Below are positions 25,036 through 37,523 of a stretch of DNA of 64,000 bases, one piece after another. The stretch comes from Plasmodium malariae (taxonomy: Eukaryota > Apicomplexa > Aconoidasida > Haemosporida > Plasmodiidae), in assembly GCF_900090045.1 (NCBI RefSeq), contig NC_041776.1:62001-126000 (forward strand), given 5' to 3'. Position 1 is the first letter of the stretch. The number at the start of each line of letters is the position of its first letter. The notes under the pieces were generated by a model. That model was not told where the DNA came from. It made no database searches and saw only the letters and a program-made list of their open reading frames with translations. A program made the position numbers and the translations under genes.

Positions 25036-26390
25036 TATATACGGATGCGTGTACATGCATATATACTATTTTCCTTATGTCCTATTATGATATTTTTTCC
25101 CCCCTCTTATTAGTGCACATACAGTGACAAACTCTCTAGTAAGGAATACCACACAGAAAAAATGTTAGAAGTAAAATCTAGAAGAGTGTTAACACAATCT
25201 AATAATAGGTCCATTCATTATCCTTATGGATACAGTGGATATTCATATTCCGGAGGAAATAATAAAAACAAAAATAAACCTCAAAATTATTCTATAGGGA
25301 AAAATAAGAATGAAAATAAATTACATAATTCTCCTATTAAAGTGGGTAAAAATTATGTATGTCCAAAAGATAGTAATTTAACACATCATGAAAAATTGAA
25401 ACCTCAAAATTATGATACTAAGGATAAAGCAGAAAAAATGAATTCACCCTATTTAATAAAAGATAACATAAAAAAAGAAACATTAGGTAGTTACATAACG
25501 AGAGAAAACGAAAAAAAAGGATCAGATAATTACATAACGAGAGAAAACAAAAAAAAAGGATCAGATAATTACATAACGAGAGAAAACAAAAAAAAAAAAT
25601 GTTCAGACCATTATATAACAAAAGGTAATAAAGACAGAAAAAAAAAAAAAAAAATCCATATGAAATGGAAGAAGATCCAGAATTCAAATTAGAATCATCA
25701 GAACAACCGGCGGGGGAAGGAATTTATGACCAACATAAAACCTCATCTAAAAAAATGCCGAATGTATATGAACCATTAATAACTCCTACCGTTGCACAGA
25801 TGTTGTACACGGGACTACCAAACAAAAATACACAAGGAACGAGTTCTAATATACCAACACAGAAAATACCAGAGAATTCAGGATTAAGCCCGTCGGGAAA
25901 ACATCAGGGGGGGCAGAGGAATGAACAACAAGAACCCCCCTGTAAGCCACTAAAGGAAGTATATGAACCATTAATAACTCCTAGCGTTGCTCAAATGTTG
26001 TATACAGAAAAACCAAACGAAAGCGCGAACCAAAAAGGGGAAGGGGAATGTGAAGAAGAAAGCGAAGAAGAAAGCGAAGAAGAAAGTGAAGAAGACAGCG
26101 AAGAAGAAAGTGAAGAAGACAGCGAAAAAAGCGAAAGTACAAGCGAAGATGTAAGTGAAGAAGGGGCCACAGATGGGCAGTGATGCAACAAGGATGAGGA
26201 GGACTCTTCCATTGATGATTCTTCCAATAGCGATGAAGAAAATGAAAGAAAAGAAGATGAATACTCAACAAATAAACGGGGAAATTATAAAAACTTACTT
26301 GAAAACTATAACGAAAGTGAAAATTTATTTAGTCAACCTATGAACAAAGAAAGTATTTCATACTTAAACGAATTAAAGAATGAACAATAA
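24686..26390 (+). pseudogene. PEXEL-bearing exported protein, broken
   Basis: Exon 1 (24686-24799) encodes 38 residues, including a hydrophobic core (KICLFSLFFWT), and ends at AAT|GTACGA. Exon 2 starts at 25114 after CTTATTAG in phase 0 (CTYSDKLSSKEYHTEK). A canonical PEXEL, RVLTQ, lies at residues 62-66. Three to four 13-residue repeats (GSDNYITRENKKK) follow. The frame then shifts at a 17-base A run (25638-25654) and continues open through two copies of YEPLITPxVAQMLYT (25767 and 25962 regions) and a glutamate/serine-rich tract. It meets TGA at 26181 and stays open in the same frame to TAA at 26390. There are thus two lesions. The A-run shift could be a sequencing error, but the TGA is independent. 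The family is not recognised. Confidence 0.78.
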
Positions 26391-26853
26391 TGAGATGTAA
26401 AAGGATAAATATATATATATAGATAGATAGATAGATAACACACAACAAATCAATAGTAGGAAAAATGCACAATATATAGTTTTCCAAAAAACTTTTATTA
26501 GGGGATCATATTGCATAACATAAATTTATGCAGCTCTTACGAACCCCGTACCATTTTCATGTTAGTGCAAATTCGAAAAGTGCACACATATACGTATGTA
26601 CATATTGTATATATACATATATGGAGTATGCTTAATAACATTGGCAATGGATGGAGAGAGGACAACAACTGTATGTTTACGCCCTAAACCTATTTGTTAA
26701 TCTTGCTTTTTTTCCCCATCATTTTTATTTTGTTTCTGTTCCATTTTTTGTCCCTTCTTGTTTCCTTTTTTTTTTTTTGTTTTTTGTGTTTTACTAAGAC
26801 TTTCAATATAAGTCAATATTTTCTTATGGAAATATATTTTTTTTTTTTTTTTT

Positions 26854-26891
<38 letters not shown>

Positions 26892-27593
26892 CAGAAATAT
26901 ATTTTTATGTTCCTTTAAATTTTACATATTTTTGTTATATAATTATTTATTTTATTTATTTATTTTTTTTTTTTTTTGTCATAATATTTTAAAACATATT
27001 GCAATTTTAATTTATATTACATGTTCCTGTGATAATGAACTATGTTCACAAATATATTCTACTACATACACACATAAAATATATTCTTATATGTGTACAG
27101 ACTTATTTTATTATATGCATATATATGCAAATAACAAAATAACTCATACCATATAATAATAAGCACTTTCAATAAATAAAATCCCTTTTCTTCCGTATTT
27201 TATATTAATACTATATACACCTCTCCAAAGTTTTTAACTATCGAGACTGTTATGTTTTATATTTCATATTTTATGTTTTATATTTCATATTTTATGTTTT
27301 ATATTTTATTTTTTTTTTTTTTTTTTTTTTGTTTTTATTTTTCTCATAATTGTTAGCTAATATTTTTACTACTCCAAAACGAACGGGCGAAATAAACAGC
27401 CACTGGTATAAGTTTACCTCCCTGGGTATTATACAAAAATTGAGAAAACAATTTAATGCATATTATTTGCATACTATATTAATTTTTAAAAAAATAATAA
27501 TAAAATAAAATAAAATAATCTTATACTTGTAATGTTTATATTTCCAAAGGATGAAAAAACAGTCAAAAGGCATGTGTTATATTGCAGTAGTTG

Positions 27594-27676
<83 letters not shown>

Positions 27677-28700
27677 ATATATGTATGAGTATATATATGC
27701 GTATACATATGGGTATACATATATATATTTGTATATGTATGAGTATATGCATATATATAACATACACATGCGCGTTGCATAAATTTTAAGAGTATCACAT
27801 TTGCCTTACAGTGACAGACAATTTACGTAAAATTTTTGTGAGCACAATAGGAATATGCACAAATTACTTTTATTTTATATATTTTTGAATTTTTTAAAAC
27901 ACATGTATTATTATGCTTTTTTATATTCAGCTTAATAAATATTTTTGATAAATTAAAAAAATATAAAAAATAAAAATGAGTATTTAATTCAAAAAGAGAC
28001 AAATAAAAAATATGTCCATGTGTAATGAAAGATGGTAATGTATAAATTTTAATAAAATTCTTTAAAATTAAGGAAACCTGGACTCAGTAGGCTCTTTAAA
28101 ACGCGCACACGTGCATATAGATATATGTATTCATGTATGTACATGTATGTATGCACGTTTTACATACATAAAAAAAAAAAAAAAAAAAAAAAAAGAAGGA
28201 ATAAACCACTTTAAAAAAGCAAATATAAAGAGAGAGAAATTCCCCATAACAGTCATACACATATACATACAATACAATTGCCATGTTAATTTAAATTAAT
28301 TGATGTGTATGATTAAAACAGATTGCATATTAACAAATAATATTAACGTAATTATATATTCAACAGGTAAATAAAAAGGGTCAAAATTCATACATTCATA
28401 AATATGGTATCATGGATATATAATATATTTTTGTGCTATACTGTATTAGAATTATTGAGCATATCCACAACTGTACTTCAAATTTAGAGGTTCTTATAAA
28501 GGGGGTACTACCATTACTGCATAGAAAATATATACATATCGGTATAGTACAAACGTACATACATACACAAATACACGCGTACGTACATGTATATATAACC
28601 CATACACATATGTGTATGTGGGCAAAACTTTTGGAGGAAAAACTTTTATATTACGGCTTGTTGTATACTCAATTTTTTAATTTCATTCCTCATTCTTTTT
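26391..28700. other. Intergenic
   Basis: It contains GATA repeats after the previous gene (26418-26440), (TA)n at 26858-26884 and 27599-27670, T runs at 26839-26854 and 27308-27330, and an A run at 28171-28193. ATATTTCATATTTTATGTTTT units recur at 27255-27310. No credible gene. Confidence 0.55.
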
Positions 28701-30035
28701 TCATTTATTTCTTAAAGATATGAAAATGTACGGATATGCAAATGGGGCAAATATTGCTATGAAAATGGCCTGTAGACTTAAGCCTAACAACAAAGTTGTA
28801 AGTGCTGCTGTTATCATAGAAATAACTGGTATAAATGGAATAATAAATTTTATTACTTTCATTGTTTTAGTATTTAATATCCGTTGAGCCTTATCTACAA
28901 TTTTTCGAAAGAGCTTCTTGTTTTTTATATTATCACATGTGTATTTAAATATTTTATCAATTTTAATGGAATTAATGTTTTTTATATACGATTCAGTAAA
29001 TGGGTTCATTATATCATCTCTATGGTTGCGCAATTCGTTACTAGACCCCTCACTCGGTGCATAACTCGGTACATTCGATAGATTAACACTAGACCCCTCA
29101 CTCGGTGCATAACTCAGTACATTCGATAGATTAACACTAGACCCCTCACTCGCATAACTCAGTACATTCGATAGATTAACACTAGACCCCTCACTCGGTG
29201 CATAACTCAGTACATTCGATAGATTAACACTAGACCCCTCACTCGGTGCATAACTCAGTACATTCGATAGATTAACACTAGACCCCTCACTCGGTGCATA
29301 ACACAATACACTATGTAACTTGTCATTTGACTTTCCATACGTTTTATAGGACCATTCATCATACATTCCATCGAGTAGTTTCGTAGTCAACTTATCATGC
29401 GTTCCATCGTACATGTTATCTAATATCCCATCTTGTACCTCCCCATATAATGAATGCATAAAGGGGGTGGTCATTACTTTACCTCCTCCAAATTTAAATG
29501 TATTCTTAAGTGCCAATGATCTACCTTTAGATAGGATATCGATTAAATTGTCTTCTTGATTTTCCTTATTCCATATTTTGCAACTAGAACACTGAAAAAT
29601 TAGGTAAATAAAAATTTATGTATATTTTAATTTGCGCGCATAAACGAGCATTTTAACCGGGAAAAAACATACACATGTATAAGCACATGCGTATGCACGC
29701 GTATGAGCACAAGTATAATCCCATACATATGAACATACTTATGTAGTGTAGTAGGGACAAACTCCCCCCCCCACACACACACACAGTGTTTCATACATAT
29801 GTGTGTATTTTCCTACATTTTCTTGGTAGAACAATAACCATATTAAATAAGCAAAAATACATATTTTCGTAACAGCAAATAAATGATTTCCTTCTTGAGG
29901 CACCTGAGAGTGTTCAAATGAAATAGTCTTAAAATCATCTATGGGATTCAAACCTTTATTTTCATCATCCTCCCCTGTATGATATGTAGAATCAATATAT
30001 GATGAAGTCATGATGATACTATTTTTCCTTATCAT
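28701..30035 (-). CDS. Two-exon exported protein with 48-bp repeats and two TMs
   Basis: Exon 1 (30035-29817, 73 codons) ends just after a hydrophobic stretch (ICIFAYLIWLLFYQEN) at AAT|GTAGGA. Exon 2 (29591-28701) follows TTTTTCAG and begins CSSCKIWNKE, joining in phase 0 to give 369 residues. RSLAL (residues 97-101) occupies the PEXEL position but lacks the acidic or glutamine fifth residue. The middle has about six copies of a 16-residue repeat (SYAPSEGSSVNLSNVL). One copy has lost one codon, so the frame is kept. The C-terminus has two hydrophobic segments (FIIPFIPVISMITAALTTLL and LQAIFIAIFAPFAYPYIFI). The gene appears intact. It shares its architecture with the loci at 3184 and 9752 and is probably exported or membrane-placed in the host cell; that is inference. 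Confidence 0.82.
29040..29310 (-). repeat. 48-bp coding tandem repeat
   Basis: About six nearly identical 48-bp units inside the exported-protein gene, encoding SYAPSEGSSVNLSNVL. One copy (around 29143-29190) is shortened by three bases, removing a proline while keeping frame. This suggests recent homogenisation under coding constraint. Confidence 0.9.
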
Positions 30036-30494
30036 TTTTTTTATTTTTTTCAGAATTAAAAACGTGTAATTTAAAATATGAAGGCAGACGCATTTGATCT
30101 TTTCATATCATATTTAATAATTTAAAGGTACACACTGCTTTTTTCTGTACGTACGTCTATACATACACGTACACATGTACACATGTATATATGTATTAAC
30201 ATATGTACATATGCGCATAGTTGTATAACCAAAGTTGATAACTATATATAAATGCTAATAAATAAACAAAAATATATGTATATATATATATATATATATA
30301 AAAGAGTAAATCCCACGCTGTAAAAATGGAAAGAATCGCTTAAAATCAAATCCTAATAAAACGCATTATTTTGAAGTTTTTATAATAATATGATAAATTA
30401 TATGAATACGTAAAATATATTCACTAATCAAAGCTAAACCACAAAGGTATTCGTGCGTTAAATATGTACTTTTGCAGAAGTACGAATATTACGT

Positions 30495-30543
<49 letters not shown>

Positions 30544-31544
30544 TTTATTCATTTATATTTATTCAGTTATATTTTTATATTTTTAATTATTCAGTTATAT
30601 TTTTATATTTTTAATTATTAAATTATATTTTTATATTTATTCATTTATATTTTTAATTATTCAGTTATATTTTTATTTATTGAGTTATATTTTTATTTAT
30701 TCATTTATATTTTTTTTTTTTTTTTTTATTTATATTTTTATCTATTTTTCTAATGAACGTGGTGATACATATAATTCAGACTCATCTCATCGTCATAATA
30801 ATGCTCTTCTTTCCAACAAAAAAAAAACAAAATAGAATAAAATAAAATAAAATAAAATAAACAAAAATAAAATAAAATAAACAAAAATAAAATAAAATAA
30901 ACAAAAATAAAATAAAATAAACAAAAATAAAATAAAAGAACAAGAGAACAAAAGAACAGACCAGAGCAGACCAGAACAGAACAGAACAGAACAAACGCAT
31001 AAAAAATATTTAAATGAACATAAAAAAGAATCCAAAATTAAAGAATTCTTTAAAATTATACAAATGACAGTGCTCCATTGTGACTTCACAAAAAGTTTCG
31101 TTCCGTTGTAGTGCTTAATGAATAATGTATATTCATTTTTTTATAACAAGAATAGTAGAAAGAAAATAAAACAAAATTAGAAATAAAACAAAATTAGAAA
31201 TAAAATAAAAGTAAAAAACGAAAAAAAACGAAAAAAAAACATTTGCAATGTTGTAAAATTTAAAGTACAAATATTTTATTCAGTTGGAAGAACATATAAT
31301 ATAGTATATTCACCAATATACACGTATATACATATGTACATTTATACATATATATACAATTCAAACAAATCTTGGGCAGTAGTTTAACTAATCAAAAACA
31401 CAAAATGCATTAATATATTAATAAATTGCATTTTTTTTTTTTTTTTTTTTTTTTTGAATACTGTAATAATTATATGGGCCAAATATAAATGTCATCGTAT
31501 TGCCAAATTGTGATTAAGTAAAAATGTAGTAATTATTTATGTTT

Positions 31545-31575
<31 letters not shown>

Positions 31576-31651
31576 TAGCTATTAAACTTATTATTTTTCA
31601 TCATTAATTTTATCATTTTATTTTACAAAAACGAATGATAACTTCATATGA
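30036..31651. other. Intergenic
   Basis: It contains (TA)n at 30498-30540, TTATATTTTTATTTATTCA units at 30540-30720, AAAATAAAATAAACA units at 30838-30945, a CCAGAGCAGA/ACAGA stretch at 30958-30990, and T and A runs at 31431-31455 and 31549-31575. No credible gene. Confidence 0.6.
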
Positions 31652-31971
31652 GATTATGAAAAACATAAGCATGAAGAACGGAAAAAATTAATTAACGATA
31701 TATGCCGTAAAAGTGAAATAATGAAAGCGCAAAAAAATGCAACATCAAACGAACAGAACAAACAAGTTGAAGTACAGAACGAAATACTACGTGAAGTAAA
31801 ACTTTTTTTTACAACAGAACAAAAACTAGATCGACAATACTCCTTAGTATTTTGTTAGAGCATTTAACATTTAATAATTATGGTCTTTGCAATGAAAAAA
31901 ATACTACCGGAGCACAGCAATACACGGATAAACGAATAAAATTGTTTTCAAAAGATGAAATTAAAAATTAA
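31652..31971 (+). pseudogene. Decayed gene fragment, unrecognised
   Basis: The frame from 31652 reads 68 charged, helical residues (DYEKHKHEERKKLINDICRK, then EVQNEILREVKLFF) to TAG at 31856. A second frame overlaps and carries on: LTFNNYGLCNEKNTTGAQQY then TDKRIKLFSKDEIKN, to TAA at 31969. A one-base shift plus a stop separates them. Codon use matches the neighbouring genes and the sequence is not repetitive. No start codon or first exon was found. The basic, helical composition could come from an exported or surface family, but I cannot name it. Confidence 0.45.
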
Positions 31972-32132
31972 AAATAGAAGATAAAAGATAAAAAATAAAA
32001 GATACATAATAAAAGATAATAAAAGATAAAAAATAAAAGATAATAAAAGATACAAAATAAAAGATAATAAAAGATAAAAAATAAAAGATAATAAAAGATA
32101 CAAAATAAAAGAGAATAAAAGATAAAAAATAA
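31972..32132. repeat. AAAGATAAAAAATAAAAGAT minisatellite
   Basis: About six imperfect copies of a unit combining AAAAGATAATAAAAGATA and CAAAATAAAAGATA, immediately after the gene fragment that ends at 31971. The minus-strand frame with LLLSFIFYLL repeats is an artefact. Confidence 0.8.
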
Positions 32133-32552
32133 TCATGTACGTTAACCCCTCTGATTTGTCAAAAAGCCTCTTTAAAGTACATTCACTTATTACACATAGC
32201 AACATAGACTATTTTATTTCTTTTGAGTTTATTAAATTATCATTACTGTTATTTACTTATGTTTGATGTTCAATCAAAATATAAAATAGTGTTAAAATAC
32301 CATATAATATAACATGGAAATTTTATTTTTTATATATATACTTTTAAAATAAAAATAATACTATTGTTTTTATTTATACTTTATAACGCGTATTCACATA
32401 TACATATATATATATATATATATATGTAGCACATATGATATTGCTCCAAAAAATAATAATAAAATATTAGCACATTTAAAGTACACATTTGCATATATGT
32501 GTTTATATATATATGTATATATATATGTATATCGTTTTTCCTTTTTCTCCAG

Positions 32553-32948
32553 GAGGTTCAACTTTTTAAAGACGACTGTAATTACAGTATAATTTATTTA
32601 CACAGAACTGTTATTCTATTTTTAAAAATTTCTTCCTTTTTTTTGTTAACTTCATTTTAAATGAAAAATAAGGAAAAAGCTGAAGTGTATTTTACTACAC
32701 CAAATAGTAGATTAAAAGGAATATTCTAAAATTGGCTAATAAAAAAAAAAAAAAAATGGAAAATAAAAAAAGAAATAGAAAACGAAATAGAAAACGAAAT
32801 AGAAAACGAAATAGAAAAAGAAATTGAAAAAGAAATTGAAAACAAAATAGAAAAAGAAATTGAAAAAGAAATAGAAAAAGAAATTGAAAAAGAAATTGAA
32901 AAAGAAATAGAAAAAGAAAAAGAACTAGAAAAAAAAAAACACACCTGA
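32553..32948 (+). pseudogene. Decayed exon with EIEK repeats
   Basis: After CTTTTTCTCCAG a frame reads EVQLFKDDCNYSIIYLHRTV and then a hydrophobic stretch to TAA (32658). The same frame continues MKNKEKAEVYFTTPNSRLKG to TAA (32727), then runs through about a dozen EIEK/EIEN units (12 bp each) to TGA at 32946. Three open segments in one frame, a splice-like acceptor at the front and acidic/basic repeats at the back suggest a former second exon of an exported protein. The first exon was not found. It may belong with the fragment at 31652. Confidence 0.42.
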
Positions 32949-34533
32949 TAAATTAATTATGTATAAAACGTACAAACTAATAATCCAGTAACTCTAACCT
33001 TTGTACGAATTTTCAAAAATTTAAAAATATAATTACTGCCATTATATGTAGTAATTCGATAAATTATTAGTACGATAAACAAATGTAATTCAAGAGTAAA
33101 GAGGCGAACATGTTCTCTTAAGTAAATAATATAAAATATGATTAATAAAAAAAATAAAACAAAATAAAATAATTTCCACTACTTTTTATAATATTATATA
33201 TATATATATATATATATTGTATACCATTATATTTTTTCCTTTTTCCACGCCATATATAATAATAATATATAAATGTGCGTATCAGAAATACGTTAAAGAT
33301 TCTTAATTTTCATATTTGTAAAACTCCATAAAAATATAATAATATTATTTTAAAAAAAAAAGTCTTACTATTTTTAATTTTGTACATAATATACATAGCA
33401 GCCCATACCAATTTAATACATTATGATGCAGAAGTTATATTATTGTTAATCCCTATAAACTTTACCGGGATAAAATATAATACTTACTAGTTCAGTGAAT
33501 TGAAATTGGATTAAGATAATAATCGTACTACCACTACTTCTAACAATAATCATAATATTGGTGAGTGTTCTTATTATAATATATATTTATATGTATGAAT
33601 AAAAATTGAAATTATGGAATATTCTGAAAAATGGCTGTACAAAAAATAAGTACAAGAACGCGATCACTCTAGTTTTGTACTTTTAATGCATGCTTAACGT
33701 AATTTATCATGTACTTTATAAATATTTATATATTTTAGTAGTACATAATTTTTAAGTTTATATTCTAAAATATATATAAATCTAGATATATATAGATATA
33801 GATATCTATATCTATATATATATAAAAAAAAAAAAAAAAAAATTATAAGATTAAAATTTATATATAATAATATATATATGTATATAGCTACATGTACGCA
33901 TAAAATTATAACAAATATTTGACGGGAAATACCTTTTTTTTTTTCTTAAAAAAAAATTATATTATTAATGTTCAATTTTAAAACAGTTTCAGCTGAGATG
34001 AATAAAATGGTAGCACAACTTTACAATGGCAATTCTTATTTATTAGCTAAAAATATAAATAAATAAATAAATATATCTACATATATATTTACATTTATAT
34101 ATATAGTTATATTTGGTACCTTTATATATTATTAAAAAATTTTAAATGAGAAAATTAAAAAGATTTTTTTCTTTCTAGACCTTTACGTTCTTTTTTTTTT
34201 TTTTTTTTCCTTTTCCTTATCTCTAAAAAAATGTAAAAAATTATACATGCATAATAACACAATAAAACAATGATGTAGTGATGCAGTAATATTCTATTTT
34301 TATTATTTTATAATATAATTTTTTTTTTTCATTATATATACATTTATACAATTATACACATACATTTTTAAATTTTAAAAATTTCTGTTTTTGAAAAAGA
34401 GAGTGTATATATATATTATATATACCTATGTAGATATATATAATTGTTAAAAAAAAAAAAAAAAAGGAACAGCGAATGACTTCCATATAGTTAAATAAAT
34501 CTTTTCAAAATTTTAGAGAAATAATTATTTAAA
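32949..34533. other. Intergenic, one long AT palindrome
   Basis: No gene seen. It contains (TA)n at 33197-33218, a perfect 36-base palindrome (33786-33821, centre GATATC) and a T run at 34191-34208. This is the upstream region of the PHIST gene. Confidence 0.6.
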
Positions 34534-35631
34534 ATGAAGAAATGCAACATTAAAACAAACGATAATTCGACTTCTACAAATAAATATGATCAAGCAAAAA
34601 AAGGACAAGTTATAACCATCTTACCTCTAACATTTTTGATGTTAAAATGTAAAAATACAAGAATACACATGATTTTTATTTTATTAAGTATTATAGTTAT
34701 AAGCTCTATGTATTTGCCTTCCCATTTTTCTTACAACATGAAGTAAAACTTAATAGATATTTGCATCCCCTGTCGTACGTATATATGTGTGTATGGATGT
34801 GCGTTTATGGGTATACATATGGGTATTTATGTATGTATGAGTATGCATGTATATATATGGGTACACGTTAAACGCATACGTGTGTTAAGCACACGTAACG
34901 AATTTGCGCGCATTTACCTTATTGCCCGTAATTTTTTATATGCAAAAATAAAAAATAAAATAAAATGATAAAATAATGAACACCACTTAACGTAGCATTA
35001 ATAACGACTACAATTGCAGTTGTAATAATAGTAATGGAAGTAACTTCTTTTTTGTTATAGAAATGCAGTGCAGTATGTGTGTGGAAAAAATGAAACTCCC
35101 TATTATAGTAGTAAAAAAGGAAGGCAGATATACGAACGAATATTAGAGGCAGAACGAGTATGTGCATTTGATAAGCTTGGTCGTTTGTACGGCGAAGAAG
35201 ATGAAGAAATGAATAATACGTTAAATTTATTGGCCAATTACCCAACGGTAGCTGATACAGAACCGGAATCATATGAACTAGCAGAAGAAGTACATAATAT
35301 TCAACTAGACGATTTAGTTTTTAGAGTAAATCAAATGTGGCATGAGACTGTTGAGAATATGATACAAAGGTATACTGCATATGCTGAGGAACATAACATT
35401 GATGAAAGTTGTAGGGATGAAATGTGGAATCAAGGATGGTATAGATATTTATACAGTATACATGGGGATTTGAACTATTTCTTACACGATGAGCATCTCA
35501 GTTTAGAAACAAGAGAGCAGTTAGCAGAAGAATTAATTAGAGGTGCTAAGGAAGACTTTTTATGGTTTTTAAATATGGTCAAGGAGGAATGGGATCGAAT
35601 CCACCAATCGGAAATTATTGTGGAAGTGTAA
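34534..35631 (+). CDS. PHIST (PRESAN-domain) exported protein
   Basis: Exon 1 (34534-34742) has a basic start, then a hydrophobic segment (MIFILLSIIVISSMYL), and ends at AACATGAA|GTAAAA. Exon 2 (35061-35631) follows TTGTTATAG and joins in phase 2, giving about 260 residues. RQIYE (about residues 91-95) is a relaxed PEXEL; RILEAE follows it. The C-terminal half is helical with the spaced aromatic residues of the PHIST/PRESAN fold: LDDLVFRVNQMWHETVENMI, RDEMWNQGWYRYLYSIHGDL and DFLWFLNMVKEEWDRI. PHIST proteins are exported into the infected red cell, where many act at the membrane skeleton or on host-cell remodelling. The intron has a degenerate ANY-trinucleotide tract near 34990-35040. The gene is intact. 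Confidence 0.88.
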
Positions 35632-35958
35632 AAGGTGTAAAAAAAGGGAAAAAGGAAAAACAAAAAAAAAAAAAAAAATTTTATATTGCATGAAAAGAAG
35701 GATAATATTGTAACATGCGTAATGTAAGCATAACGTGAGCGTATTATATGCATAACGTATGTGCATGTATGCACGTACATATGGATATGCAGCAAGAGAT
35801 CATACTATTTTTACTTTCGACCTTCGGACCTTGAAAATAAATCCCCACACAAATAATATATTTTAAGTTTTTGTTTTTGTTTTTTTTGTGTCTTACTTTT
35901 TATCATCTTTTTATGGAATTATTTATCATCTTCATATTATTATAATTATATCACTGTT

Positions 35959-35998
<40 letters not shown>

Positions 35999-36213
35999 TA
36001 AAATAAGTGAAATAATTATTTATTATTAAACCTTTGAAAATGTTTCATAATTATAAAACGTATATTTTAAAGAATAAATAAAAATAAAATAATATGAAGT
36101 AAAAACTTGAAGAAAGACCTAGCTTATTAATGCCCAAAGCTGAATTTTAATCAGTAGAACATGATAAGCGTGCATCATAATGACTGTTATATAAAAACAT
36201 ATTACAAATACAA

Positions 36214-36299
<86 letters not shown>

Positions 36300-37492
36300 T
36301 TATGTTCTCGCATACATATGTTGTAGCTTATATTTAAATTATATTATTTTTATATTTATTTTTATTTTCTTAAGTTAAATAGAAATGTACTACCACATAG
36401 TTCTTACCCTCCACTATATTATTTTAAAAATTTGGAAAATATTCCTCATAAACATTGAAAAGGAAACCCATATATATATATAATTCAAACTTTCACTTTA
36501 AAAAAAAAAAAAAAAAAATTATCCAAATAAACAAGAAAATTGCTTTTATTAACACTGCAAATATATACCTGTTTATTTATATACATATATATATGTATAT
36601 ATTTATGTATTATCCAGAATGCCCCGACTTCACTAATTAGTTCGTTCATTTTTGTTTAATTTCCATGATTATCTATTATTCTATAAGAGAATGGACATGT
36701 AAATACAGACTTACATTTTTAAATGGAAAAAAAAAAATAAATAAATAAATAAAAAAATAAATAAATAAATAAATAAAAAAATACATTTTTATTATATTTC
36801 TCTCAATTTTTAAAAACTTACATTTAATTATGCTAAAACTACCGTTTAACAGTTTTTTATTTTCTATTTGTTCTTGTATACATATTTTTCACAAATTTTA
36901 ATTTTCTTCAAATAATATAATATATAAAAAAACGTTAATTTTGAAATATATACTTTGTGTTAGTAAATTAAAAGATTATTATTTTGTTAAAACTATAAAA
37001 AATATATTAATGGAAATCTAGCATGCATAGAATAATAAAAGGTAGTACATATAATAATGTTATTCCCCTGAACTAGTCAATATACGGCATGAAAAAATAG
37101 AACATAATAATAAAATATAAAACTTAATGAAATATAATAAAATATAAAACTTAATGAAATATAATAAAATATAATGAAATGTAATATAATAAAATAACAG
37201 AATAAGAAGCTTTTTTTTTTTTTTTTTTTGTATTTACCGCTGTAGAATTTTTAAAAAATTTGTATTTTTTTTTTTATATATAATAAAAAAAAAAATTAAA
37301 GATACTTTTTTTCTAACATTAATAAATATATTTTAAAATACAATATATAACACAAATTATTTCAAAAATTAGAACTCTCCTTTTTTTTTTTTTTTTTTTT
37401 TGTAGTTTTACGAATAATATATATATTTAATACGTTTACATATTTATGAACATACACGTGAAAAATTACGTATTTCTTTTAAATTTTAGTCC

Positions 37493-37523
<31 letters not shown>

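Noticed and set aside
25418..26271. Minus-strand frames opposite the exported pseudogene
   Set aside because: Shadows of the plus-strand repeats and acidic tract.
33520..33565. IIIVLPLLLTIIIIL followed by GTGAGT, like a first exon
   Set aside because: No ATG upstream before a stop, and the tract is a degenerate triplet run.
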